Below are positions 30,501-42,500 of a DNA stretch of 64,000 nt, one piece after another; position 1 is the stretch's first letter; each line of letters opens with the position of its first letter. The stretch spans positions 1 through 64,000 of the forward strand of contig JAQBZB010000007.1 of the NCBI GenBank assembly GCA_027622275.1, written 5' to 3'. A program made the translations under genes and the position numbers. The notes under the pieces are model-generated. The model had not been told where the DNA came from, did no database searches, and worked only from the letters and a program-made list of their open reading frames with translations. This stretch comes from Planctomycetota bacterium (GTDB taxonomy: Bacteria; Planctomycetota; Planctomycetia; Pirellulales; Pirellulaceae).

Positions 30501-33500
30501 CATAATCGCCACCGTCAACGAAGGTAAAAGTGGCGTCGGTGTCGACTGGTTGTCCGTCACATCGACCACGTCGTAAATCGGAGCATACGTCCGGCCTGCC
30601 ACGGACGCGACCGTGATGATTGATGTTTGAGTTCCATCAACTAACCCGTCGTTCTGTCCGAGAACCGTGCGTGACCCAGTAGGCCCAGCGACGACTATAT
30701 TGCCGCCCACGATGGTGGCTTCGGTCATATCGCTACTGCCGAACTGAACCGTCGTGGTGGCGACGTTATCGCTGCGAGTGACCAGCGCGGTGGTGACACC
30801 GGTTTCGCTGATCGTGTCGACTCCCAGCACTTTGCTCGCCTGCACCTCGACCCTCATCGTGGCATTGAGTTCTTCCACGTCATCCACAACCGACACGACA
30901 TGCCGAGCGGTGTCGTGGCTAGTGGCAGTGGCCGTGATTTGAGATGACTGAATGCCGGTCGTGGTCGTATTGTTCACCGCGGTGATCGTGACGGTCGTCG
31001 TGCCGGTAAACGGGCCAACCGTCAGGGGCATCGTCACGATCTGATTGTTGAAGGCCAGATTGACGGTAACCGGATTCGGAGACGTCGACGTCAATGTCAC
31101 CGTCGTGGTGATTGGACCGTTCGCCCCATCTTCGCTCAACACCGGCGGATCGGGCGTGGCGATGTCCAGCCGAAGCGTTTCCCTGTAGGGCGAGAAGACG
31201 TCGGTGAACACATCCATGTCGGCGGCTGTCAGGCTGTTGTCCGCCCACACGACTCGCGCCCGGTCAACTGCGGTGGCGGAAGGATTTGTAACCAGCCCGA
31301 TGTAATTGCCGAAGTTGTAGCCGGAGGGGGTCACACCAGTATTCCGGCTGCCGTTGCTCGCGGAGGCATCCGACACGCCGTCGGAGATCAGGCGGTTGGC
31401 TTCAAGCGAGGCAAAGCCGACACCGCTGCCTCGGATCGCGCCATAAACCTGCACGGTCTGATTGGGATTGGCTAAGTCGTTCCGCGCGTCGTACCACGCC
31501 AGATACACGTTGCTCGTCGACTGGTCGACGCGAATCTGCGGCAGAAACTGACTGTTCATGCCGCCATCGTCGTTGATCAGTGTCGGAGCATTGCCAAACA
31601 CTGCGCCCAGTGAAGTACCATGCTGCACGAAAATGTCGGTATCGGCACTGCCGCCACCTGGACCGTTTACGTAGCCGATATAGATGCGGCCGCTGGTACG
31701 ATCCACATCGATGGTTGGAGCCGCGAGGATGCCGCGGTCCACCTGTGCGGGTAACGGGTACCTAGCCGGAATGGGACCCCAGACGGTTGAGGTGGCAATC
31801 AAGACGTCGCCGCCAAACGACGCACCACCGTTAGTCGACACGTCGGCAAAGATCGTGGCCTCGGAAGTGGCGGCATTCGTCGTGTCGTCTTGCCAGGCGA
31901 CATAGACTTGCCCCGTGCGACCAAGGGCCACGACCGGGTAGTCGTAGCGGAAGCCCGCGACCGTCTGATCATCCACTCTCACGTTCGTGGCGATGGTCGC
32001 ACCGCTGTCTAGAGTAGTCGCGACAAAGACGCGATCCGACGACTCCGCTTGGAGGTACGTCACATACACGTTGTTCTGACGCCCGGAGAACGGTGAAATG
32101 TCCGCGGTTACAAAGCCCGGTTTTAAGCCTGCCGCGTCACTCGTCGAAACTGAGGTGAAGGTCGCGAACGAGAGACCGCCGTTCGTGCTGGTGGCAAGTA
32201 GGATTTCGGTAGACGCTGGAGGGCCTGTGAGAAATGCCAGATAGCTGACAAACAGATTGCCCAAGTTGTCGAAGGCGACCGAAGCACCAACCCGGTCGGA
32301 TGCAGTTCGCCCGTCGGCGTTGGTAATGAATGAGCGTGCCCAGGTCACGCCGTTGTCAAACGAACGGTAGACGCGAATGTTGTTGCTGTTCAGGTCGTTC
32401 GTGACGGCGACAATGTGATTCGGATCGAGCGGGTTGACCGCCACTTGCATTTCGGATTCTTGCTGCGTTTCGCTGCCAAACGCCCGGTTGCTGATATTGA
32501 CATCGACCGCGTCAGTCACCGTGATCGGATTCGCGGCGTTGTTGGCTACGGGGAAACCAGTCAGATAGGCCGACACCAGCAAACCAGACTGCACGCCGTC
32601 CATCTGCGGCAATGTCAACGGCTCGTTGACACCGTCTTGCACGGCGCTGATCGTAAACGTCGCTGTGTTCGTGTTGGCCGGAATAACGACGGTCAACGGG
32701 ACCGACAATTCGCTCGCGTCGTGGCTAGCCAAGTTGACTGTCTGGTTCGTCGACAAGACACGGTTGGTCGTAATCGTGGCGGTCGTCGTCGTCGGAGAAG
32801 TGACTTCATTAATCGTGGTGGGGCCGTTGATCACCATGCTGAGCGTCGGCGTGAAGGCGCTATCCAGCACGGTCATTGTCCTGTCGGTGACGCTGGCGTA
32901 ACCGCCGGCGGCCGCGGCAACAGGGACCATCGTCTGGTCATCATCGGCGATGTAATCCTGGATCCCGCGCAACTGGAAGTTCGCGCTCATGGCGAACGCC
33001 GGGATCACGACGGTCTGCGTGTAAATCTGCTCGAAAGTGTGTCCGCCGACCGAGACATTCAGCGTGTAGGCAGCGCCAGCGGGCGGAGCGGCACCCGTGT
33101 TGGTGTCGACCTGCACGACATACCGGCCCACGACCGGGAAGGTGATATCGAGGAACGAGTCCGTGCCAACCGCGCTGCCGCTCGCTCCAAACGTAATCAA
33201 CGAGTCATCATTTCGGCCGGTGGCCGCAGGCGTGAGGATCGCGCCGGTCGGATCGAAGACAGAAATCCGACTGTTGATAAGGCCGGTGTGATCGATATCG
33301 AAGATACCGCGTGATCCGGCCGTGTCCACGTTGAACGAGTAGAAATCTGCCGTCCCGTTTCCGGTTGCCAGAATTGAGACGTGCGGGATGGTGGTCGAGA
33401 TGTTGACCGTCGTGTCGCCAATGTCGTCATTTTGCAGCAGCGTCCACTTGGCGGTGGTTTCGAGATTCTGCGCAGAGGCGTTTGTATTGTTCGGTTCGAT

Positions 33501-36500
33501 CTCGGCCACAATCGTGTCCGGGCCGGGCTGCGCCTCGCTGGGATCAAGGCCCGCGATGACGACGGTCAGCGGATTGTCGAGAATGGCGTTGTTGCGTGTG
33601 ACCGTACCGGTGCCCGCGGCCCCTTCGGCCAAACTGGCGGGCAGCGTCAGGCTGAGTGTGGCGGTATCGTTATCGAACACATTCATTACCGCACTGACGC
33701 CCGTATATCCCAACACGCTCGGCGTCACGACGATCGACTGCGTGCCGTCCGCGATCAAGTCATCGACGACGTACACGGCGGCTGTACCGGTGGACATGCC
33801 AGGGGGAATATTGACCACGATCGTTGTCGTTGGGGTTGGGAGCGCGGGCGTCGTGAACGATGCGTTGGGACGTCCTACGGCTGTGCCCGGATCGAACATG
33901 GTCAGTGTCACATTCACACCGCCAGCCGGCGCGGGAGTTTCCAGCGTGACGGTAACGGTCGTGGCCGGAGCGGGAAGCAAAGCGGAGTCGCTCTCGTTGA
34001 TGGACGTCGGTGCAAAGCTGACCGTGGCGTTCGCGGCAGGCGTACCCAGACTCGCGTTCTTGGCACCGACCAAATCGACGCGATTGCTGGTCGTCGTGTG
34101 AACGATGGCCAGCACGCCAAAGTCGACGACGCCGTTGATGGCGTTACGCATCTTGATGGCCACCTGATCTTCCGTGTCGGTGTCGAGGAAGTTGACCGCG
34201 ACATTGCCGACCGCCACGCCGCCGCTGTTGTTAAACTCGAACACCTTGGTGGTGCGGCCGATGATCGTGAACGTCATACCATCGGTCAATGAACTGCCGG
34301 GAGGCGCCACGAGCGTGATGCCGTGATCGACTCGCTCGTTCGTGTCGTACGTCGGATTGGGACCCTTGGTCAGCGAAGGTTCCAGGCTGAAGCCGATCGC
34401 GACATCGGCGGTCGTCGAACTCGCCAGTCCGGCAAAGTCATCCGCACGCCGGACTTCGACCTGATAGGGACCGATCAAAACCTCGGGCGAAACCGTGGGT
34501 CCGGCGGCCGGCTGCGGCCAGCCAAAAAATTCCGTTCCACCGGCCTGACCGCTAATGCCCATCTCGCCGCGCTCCGAGAAGCCGACGATGATGTCATCGA
34601 TATAGAAGCCTTCGAAGTTGTTATTCGTCGTGCGGACCGAGCGCGTGCCGCTGGTGAACTCGCCGAAGCCGGCGTTGATCGAACCTTCGGTCGGATCGTT
34701 CATTGTGCCGGCCGTGCTGAAATCGAAGCGCAGTCTGAGATTCGGCTGGCGGGCGTATTGGTCCAGGTCGAGCCGCACTTGCCGCCAGTTGTCGCTGTCG
34801 AACAATTCCTGCACTTGCTGATCGCCCTTGGAACTGCCGAAGCGCGCGCCTTCGTGGGCGGAATCGGTCCAAAACTGCGGCAACTCGGCGTCCCGTCCGA
34901 TTTGTGTGCTGCGGGTCGAGTTGTTCGTAGCGAGCAACTCCCACGTCAATCCATCGTTTTTGGAGATGTAGACGCGGGCGCTGTCGCGGAACGGGTTGCT
35001 CGAGTTCGCCAGCGAACCGCCGTGTTTTTCGGTCTCCAGGAAATAGTTGACGTACAGCGTCGGCTTGTCGGCGAAGGTATACGGTTCGAGGCTGAAGGAG
35101 TTGGTGGTCAAGCTTCCCAGCGCGCCGCCGGGGGCGTTGTAGTTATCGCCGATGTCGTTCGCGCCGTTGTTGGCGTTGGTGGTCAAGTCGCTCTGGAACT
35201 GGTTGGTCAACACGCCGTACTGGGCGTTGGATGCTTGATAGGGGAGATAGCGGTACTTGGTACCCGTGCTGTTGTACCGTTCGAGGCCGAAATAGAAGCT
35301 CGCGCCGCCTTCGCCTTCGTCGCTGCCGACGCCGTTGATCGCAAGGCCTTCGTCACCCGGCGTCCGGCTGTTGTCGAATAAAGCATTGATCCCGTGCCCC
35401 GGCTCGTCCCCCGGACCACGCCGGAAGGTCGGGTGCCAGAGGTTGAAGTCAATCGGCGAAAAGGCCAAGCCGGTAACGCCGCCAAGTCCGATGTTGATCG
35501 TGGTTCTATCGGCGATATCGTCGCCGTTGCTGTCGAAGATCGCTTGCGGCACGCCGGCGGTATTCAATGCATACAGGTCGCCTGTGGACGTCACGGCGAA
35601 CAGGAGCTGACTGTACCGTCCTGGGCTTTCATTGCCCGCCGCATCGAATTCGCTGACGTTCTGGGGGCCAATGGACAAACCTTGGAAGCTGGCACCGAGG
35701 AAGGGCGGCACGATGCGAGTCGCAACTCCAGTGTTCTCGTTGATCGATATAAACTCGCCGCCACTGGTGACGCCATACAATTGCCCTGATTCATAAGCCA
35801 GACCGGTGACAAATCCCGTCAGCGGGCCCAATGGATCGGTGCCGTTGTTGCCGATCGTTACGACTTGCCCGAACCCACCACCGGGCACGCCTATGGTGAA
35901 TGTGGTGCTCGACCGGACGGTCGTACCGGCATTTCCTGCCGTGACCGCGGCCGTCACCATCGAACCCGCAGTTCCGTGAGAGTTAATCAAATCGACAAGC
36001 GTCTGCAGGTTCTGGAATGTTCCGTTCGGGACGTTCGTGTTCAAGAAAACCGTGATCGTGCCCGAGGCTGGATTTGCAGCGACGGAATTGCCCGCACCAG
36101 TGAGCACGACATTAACAGTAATCCCGTTCCCTGCGACGCCCGGTGCTCGTGACTGAATTGTCACTGTGCCGTTTGTGGGGGTTGGATCGCTGATTATGCG
36201 GCGAGCTTCAGCGAAAGTGACGCCCGACGGTTGAATGTTGCCCTTGAAGCCAAACTGATTCGTCCGCGCGGCCGAACCCGCCGCGCCTTCCGCATTGCCG
36301 CGATATAGTTTTGAGTTGAATGATGCCGTCCCGCCCAAGTTAAATCCCGCTTCGCGCACGGAGTAAATCGCTTCGTACTGTGCGTCCAGGCCCGACGACC
36401 CCGTTCGGTCAAAGGTGACGGCGTCCACGTCATCGGTAAATGTCAACTCGTCGATCGTCGGAATCGGATTGTTGCCCGTTACCTGAAGCGTCCCTGTCGT

Positions 36501-39500
36501 TGGGTTAGTACTGCCGGGGACATTGTCGCTTCCAAACGCCGTCAGGGCGCCAACGCCGGGATCGATGTTGACCAACGTCCCTGCCAGATTGGGAATGTTG
36601 TTCTGCGTGGTGTTCGGGTTGGCATCTCGCCTCTGGTAACCGAAAAACGCGCCGTCAGAACGAATCACAATATCTTGGACCGTATCCGGCGAATTGCCGG
36701 GAGCCAGATCGTTTGTCACGCGCGTCACAGTACCGCCCTGGAACGGGTTGACCGTAAACAACGAATCGCCGTTGCTGGCACTCGCAAACAGCAGCACGTC
36801 GCCCAAATCGAAAGCGGTGACGTGGGCTGACAAGGAGATTTTGTCTGCGATGTCGACCAACGGCAGCGGGTTGTCCTGCGGGATCGCGGCGCCGTTGGAC
36901 GTGTAGCCCGTGAAGCCGATGTGATCCTCGACGACGCGGGTGATCGAGTTCACCGGCTCCAATCGGAACAACGGATCAAACGGCGTGAAATTCAGATACT
37001 GGTTGAGCGGATCGGGAAGTTGCGAGTTCGACGAAACGGCAATGCGATAATCGGACGCCGCGCCCTCGGGCAGATGCACCGGTCCGATGAAGGGATCATT
37101 CAGCCCCAGCGAACCGCGACGCAACTGCGTGGTGTCCGGAACGACGCCCGGACGCGGCTGATCGTCCTCGACATTCGATTCGCGGCCGATCAGCAGGAGA
37201 TTGCCCGCCGGGTCGAAGACGTACATGCTGCTGTCGGCACGGACCACACCGTCGGCGTAATCCAAGTCGAACACGGCGGCAATCGTCTTGCCGCCGTCAT
37301 TGATTCCGGCAATGGATTGAATCGAACCCGGTGCATGTTCGACGTCCAGCTGATAGAAGTCCCACTGATTCGGGTCGTTCAAGTTGCCGGCAATCGTGAT
37401 CGATGCGCGATCCATTTCCAACAGGTTGCCGATATTCTGCGGTGCTCCGAAGTTGCTGCCGCCGATTTCGGATGTTTCCCCGACGATCAAGGAGTGGGCG
37501 GGCAAACCGCGAGCGTCAAGCCCCGTCGTCGCATACCGGATGTCGGCGTAGCGGACGGTCGAGCCGGGGAACTCGTCCACCTGCTTCATGCGAATCTGTA
37601 ACTTATACGCACCGCTCGTCAGTCCGCCATCGAGGTTGGTAATCGCGTTATCCGGCAGCGGATTGCTGCGGACGCGAACGAAATAGGTTCCGCTGGCCCC
37701 CGTTCCCGGCAAGAGGAGCCGCATGCTCGGGTCGCGGAAGTTGGTCGTATAGAAATCGCCGATCAACAGCGGGTCGTCATGGGCGGTCTGAGCGATCGTA
37801 CCGGAGAGGTTCGAATTCGTGATCGAACGGGCCAGAACCGTGCCGGTGATGTTCACCAACTCGACGACCGCGTCCAGCGCGGGAGAAGTCTGATCGATAT
37901 CCAACCATACTTCCGTCCCCGGCGTCCCTTTGAAACTGTAGACGTCCAGGTCGGTCGTATCGTCAACGCTGATGAACCCATGTACTTCGAAGCCGAAGAC
38001 ACTGTTCTCGTCGCCGCTCTTTTCGTTCGGTGCCAGCGTGCCTAAGGGCTGGGCGACCGTGGGCGTCGGATTCGCATCGACGCCGTCGGTGAAGGCGCGC
38101 TCCGACTCGTCCGACACACGGACGTTGCGGTCGTTGCTGAACTTGTCGAAGAAAATGCCGCGCCAATCGCCCGGACCTGGCACATTGGCCACCGGGGCAC
38201 CCGTGAGGTCGTCTATTCCATTGGCATCGACATCGAGGCCGTCGTTATTTGTGTCGAGCAACACGCGGCCGCTGGGCGTGAATCCGGCACCCACCGAATC
38301 GTCGAACAGCGACGTGAGTACCACGGGATGTCCGACCGCCCCGATCACTTGGACCGTGCCGCCAACGCGATCATCGATTTCCAGCGGTGTTCCAGTCGCG
38401 GTGAATCCAGCCGACACGACTTGATCCTGCAGCTTGACGACCAGGCTCTCCGAGTCACTACTTTGCAGCCGCACGCCCGCGAAGGTGTGGAGGTTCTCGG
38501 CAATGACCTCACTCCGGAGGACGTGAACGATGTCCGTATCGTCCCAGGTGGATTCGATGGTCAGCTCCTCGCCCCGCACGGTCATCGCGTTGGGCGAGTT
38601 GTTTTCCAGCCGATTCAGCCGGACTAACGGACCGCTGTTGTCACCCAAGGTTTCGAAGGCCACGAGTGGCCCGGTCGAGCGGCCGTAATCTCGGACATTG
38701 CGGGACTGGAGAGAATTCGCATTGATATTGATCACACCACCCGCGTTGTCGCGAATGATGTTGTTGACGATGATCGGCTGGGCACCGCTGACGTGAATGG
38801 TCGAGTTCGAGTTGCCGCCGCGGCCATTGCGGTTGGACGACGCGCTCCCGCCCGCGTTCTCTTCCAACACGCTGTTCGTCAGTCGCAGCCGGGCTTGATG
38901 CACTTCGATCGCATTGAACTGGTCGAAACCGCCTTCGATCGGCACTTGTCCGCCCGCGAAGGCGATCAAGGCGTTGTCGATGCTGCCGCTGGAGACGTGG
39001 TTGAACATCAGACCGCCCCAATCACCGGGCGAACCGCTGCTGGCTCCATTGTCATTGGTGTCAAACGTACCGCTGCCGCCGAATCGATCATCGGCGACGG
39101 ACGTGAAGATGACTTCCCGTTGTTCCGTACCTTCAGCGATGAGATTCGACGCACCGCGTTCCATTTCAATCCGAGAGTTGCCCAACTTGACAACGACACC
39201 CGGATCGACGTGCAACCGGCCGCTGAGTCTGGCTGTCGTACCCAAGGGCCCGCCGGCGCTGCCTTTGATCAACAAGTTTTCGGTGATGACATGAACGATA
39301 TCGTTGTCGTCAAAGCGTGCCGAGACATCGAGCTTTTCCAAGGGGTTGCCGAATTGCGTCTCGATGCGGACAAACAGGCCGTTGATGCTGCTGCCAGCCA
39401 GGTAATTGCCGTAAATGTCCGGTCCCAGCCGGCCGCCGGCATCGTCGAAGCTGTTCGGGTTCGCCGACATCGAAGCGTCGGCGCTGTTGGTGATGGTGTT

Positions 39501-42500
39501 GAACGAGACCGTCGGACGCGCGACGATCATGTGAACGGGGGCAAACACTTCCTCGTTCGAGCCCACGAAGACCTTGCCGCCGCCATTATTCATGTCGGCG
39601 TGGTTCACGTAGTTCAGAAAGATGCCGTTCTGCTCGAGATCCGAATCGTCGCGGAAGACGACGCCGCCAAAGTCGCCCGGCTGTGGTAACGGCCCCACGC
39701 CATCACTGTTCCCGCCGACCGTGTCGTTGCGGAAAGATCGGAAGAAGACCTTGTTCTCTGGCGTACCGAGGATCTGGATGGCAGCGCCACGGCGATCGAC
39801 CAGCACCGAGGAAGTACCGGCATCGATACTTCCCTTGCGAAGCTTCAGCAACGTGCCGGCGTCAAACATCGCGGTCACGCCTTGGGGTACTTCGATCGAA
39901 TGGCCGTCGGCCAGCGGCAAGCCCCCGTTGGTGAGCCCGACCAAATAGGGCTGTGCGTCCAACAGCGTTTTGATGTTCCCGTCCAGTCCGGAGTTGCCCA
40001 CGACGCGAACAAGATTGGGAGCATTAATCAGCGCCGCGGAACCAGCCACGTCCAGATTGATGATCCCGGTCAGATTGACCACGATGCTGCCGGCACCACC
40101 GACTGTCGCATCGACGCTTACGTCAAGTTGAAGCGGCATCGGCGCGGTGCCGCCCGACGCGTTGATCGCTGCATCGTTGATCGCCTTGGCGATAGAAGTC
40201 GCGAGCGTCGATCCACTATCGGCAGATGTGAATGGCACCGGGACAATGTTCAGAGGATCCGACACGCCGGCTGAGTTTAAATCAAACTCGAACGTCAGCG
40301 GCGGATTCAGGCCGTCATCGATGATGAACTGGTCGCCATCGAGAACCGTGACGAAACCGTTGCGATTCGTCGGCACCATGATCCGATTCGCCGCCTGCTG
40401 CATGGCGAAGGAGATCGTGTCGTAAGGTCCGGTCGTGGGAACCCCGGTCGTTCCAGTCAGTTGTCCGTTGCCATCGACGATGTTCGCTCGTTGGTCGTTG
40501 GCTTTGTCGACGAAGATCGTGTTTTTACTGCTCTCGAACCAGAAGCTGTATTGGCCTCCGGGTTCGCCGTCCGCATCGCCGTCGAACAAGGTGCCGGGCT
40601 CATTCGTCGCAGCACCGTCAACGTCGGCCAGCGTCGACTTTGGCACTGGACTCAGTTTCAGCGACAAGTCGTATCCGCCATCCGTCCGCCCACCGAATCC
40701 GCTGTCCGCGATATTCGGGTCGTAGTTAACATTGCCCGTGCTGCTTACGCCGAGGAAGTAGGTTCCTTTTGCCAGATCGATTCCGATGAAGGAGTCGTTG
40801 CTGTAGTAGTTGTCGTTCTGCGCAATGACTTCGCGCGTGCCGTCGGGGTTTTGGCGGTACAGCCTCAGCGCGCTATCGAGATTGCTCGTGACCGTCCGCC
40901 GTTCCGCCACTGTCTCGGCGGTGAAGTATCCGGGCTCGGTCACGGCGAATTGATACAAATCGATATCGGTGCTGTCGGGCCGCGAGATGCGTTGCAGGTG
41001 GACGAGATCATAATCGCCCGGAAACACTTCGTTCGGTACGCCATTTCCCTGTACCGACGGGATATCGTACGAGTGTCCCAAACCGAGCGAGTGCCCGATT
41101 TCGTGGAACGCGACGCCGAAGAAGCCGCCTCCAAACACGTTGTTCGAAAGTGGATAATCCGCAAAATCGATAACCACAAGGCTAGGCCCGCCCAAACCCG
41201 CAACTCCGCCGGGCCCACTAATGGAGGTCGGATCGGCCGCCTTCAAATCGCCCTTCATGATGGCGGTGCCGCCGCCTTCGCGGAACTGCCGCCCGATATA
41301 CGAACCATAGAGTTCATAGATATCGCGGATAACTTGCTTTTCGGTCTCTGAAATAAAGTTGGGGAAACCACCGACCGAGGCTGGGAAGTTATAGCCGGTC
41401 ACCGGGATCCCGGTGGGCGGAGTTGGCCCCAAACCAAACGTCGGAACGTGCTGTTCCGGTTGGATGAGCCGATGCCCCGGTTCGTCTTCGCCGCCCGGAT
41501 ACCTCGGCATCAGGACCGTAGTTTGAGCCTGGATCGCCGAAGTGTGCTTAACACCCGCGATGCCAAGGTTGCCAAGCTGCGTGGCACCGCCAAACGTCGT
41601 ATCCGTGGGCTCGTTGTTGACGATTGCGTTGCTAACATCGATCTCCAAGAGATACGAACCGGTATCCCCCGCCATACCTGTCCCCGCGACTTCCACAAAG
41701 AACGTGCCGGCACCGACGGCAAGCGAGACGTTGTCCGGGCCGGGCAAGGTGGATATGCCCCCGACGACCGGCGTACCGGCGCTGTCGAGCAACCGAATAT
41801 TCGGATCGACACTACTTGCGCGGGGCGTCACATTGACTGTCAACGTGGCTCCCGCAGCAACGTCAATCTTATAAAGGTCGACGTCGGTTTGGTCGGTACT
41901 CAAGCCAACGCGGTCGCCAATGAAGCCAACGTACTCGAACCCGGTACTGGCAAACAAAGTCCCCACGTCGAGGACGGTCGTCGACAGGTCGTTCGACTCG
42001 TCGCTCGTGCCGACGTCCAATCGATACGTGCCGTCGGGAATCGCGGCGAAGGTCAAGGCGGCCGTATTGTCGACCGGATCGTAAGTAACTCGCGTCGGGA
42101 GCGTGATGGCGTCGTCGCCCAAAGCCGCACTCGCCGCGGTGTCGACCAGCCGATAGAACTTGGGATTGGTCGCATCCGCCGGATCGAGTTCATCATTGCT
42201 GAAGTAAACAATAATCTGATTGGTCGCTTGGCTCAGAGCGGCTTGACGGACCACGCTGATGCTGGTGTTCGTACCGGTCAAGCCAGAGGCACCGAGCGCC
42301 AAGACGGGCTCCTCGCCCGCGTACTGTCCTTGCAATTTGACCGTCCACGGCCCGACGGATACCAGGCCTGTGACAACGACGTCCCCAGGCTGAACATTGC
42401 TCAATTCATTCAGCCGGTCTTCAATGTCTTGCCGCACATCGACGCCCGTCGCATTGATCGGCAACGTCGTGCGACCTTCCAACTTGAGCGTGAACTGGCC

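Noticed and set aside
31185-32500. The BNR region as an active sialidase
   Set aside because: Only the structural Asp-box motifs are visible. The catalytic Arg, Tyr and Glu set could not be assigned.
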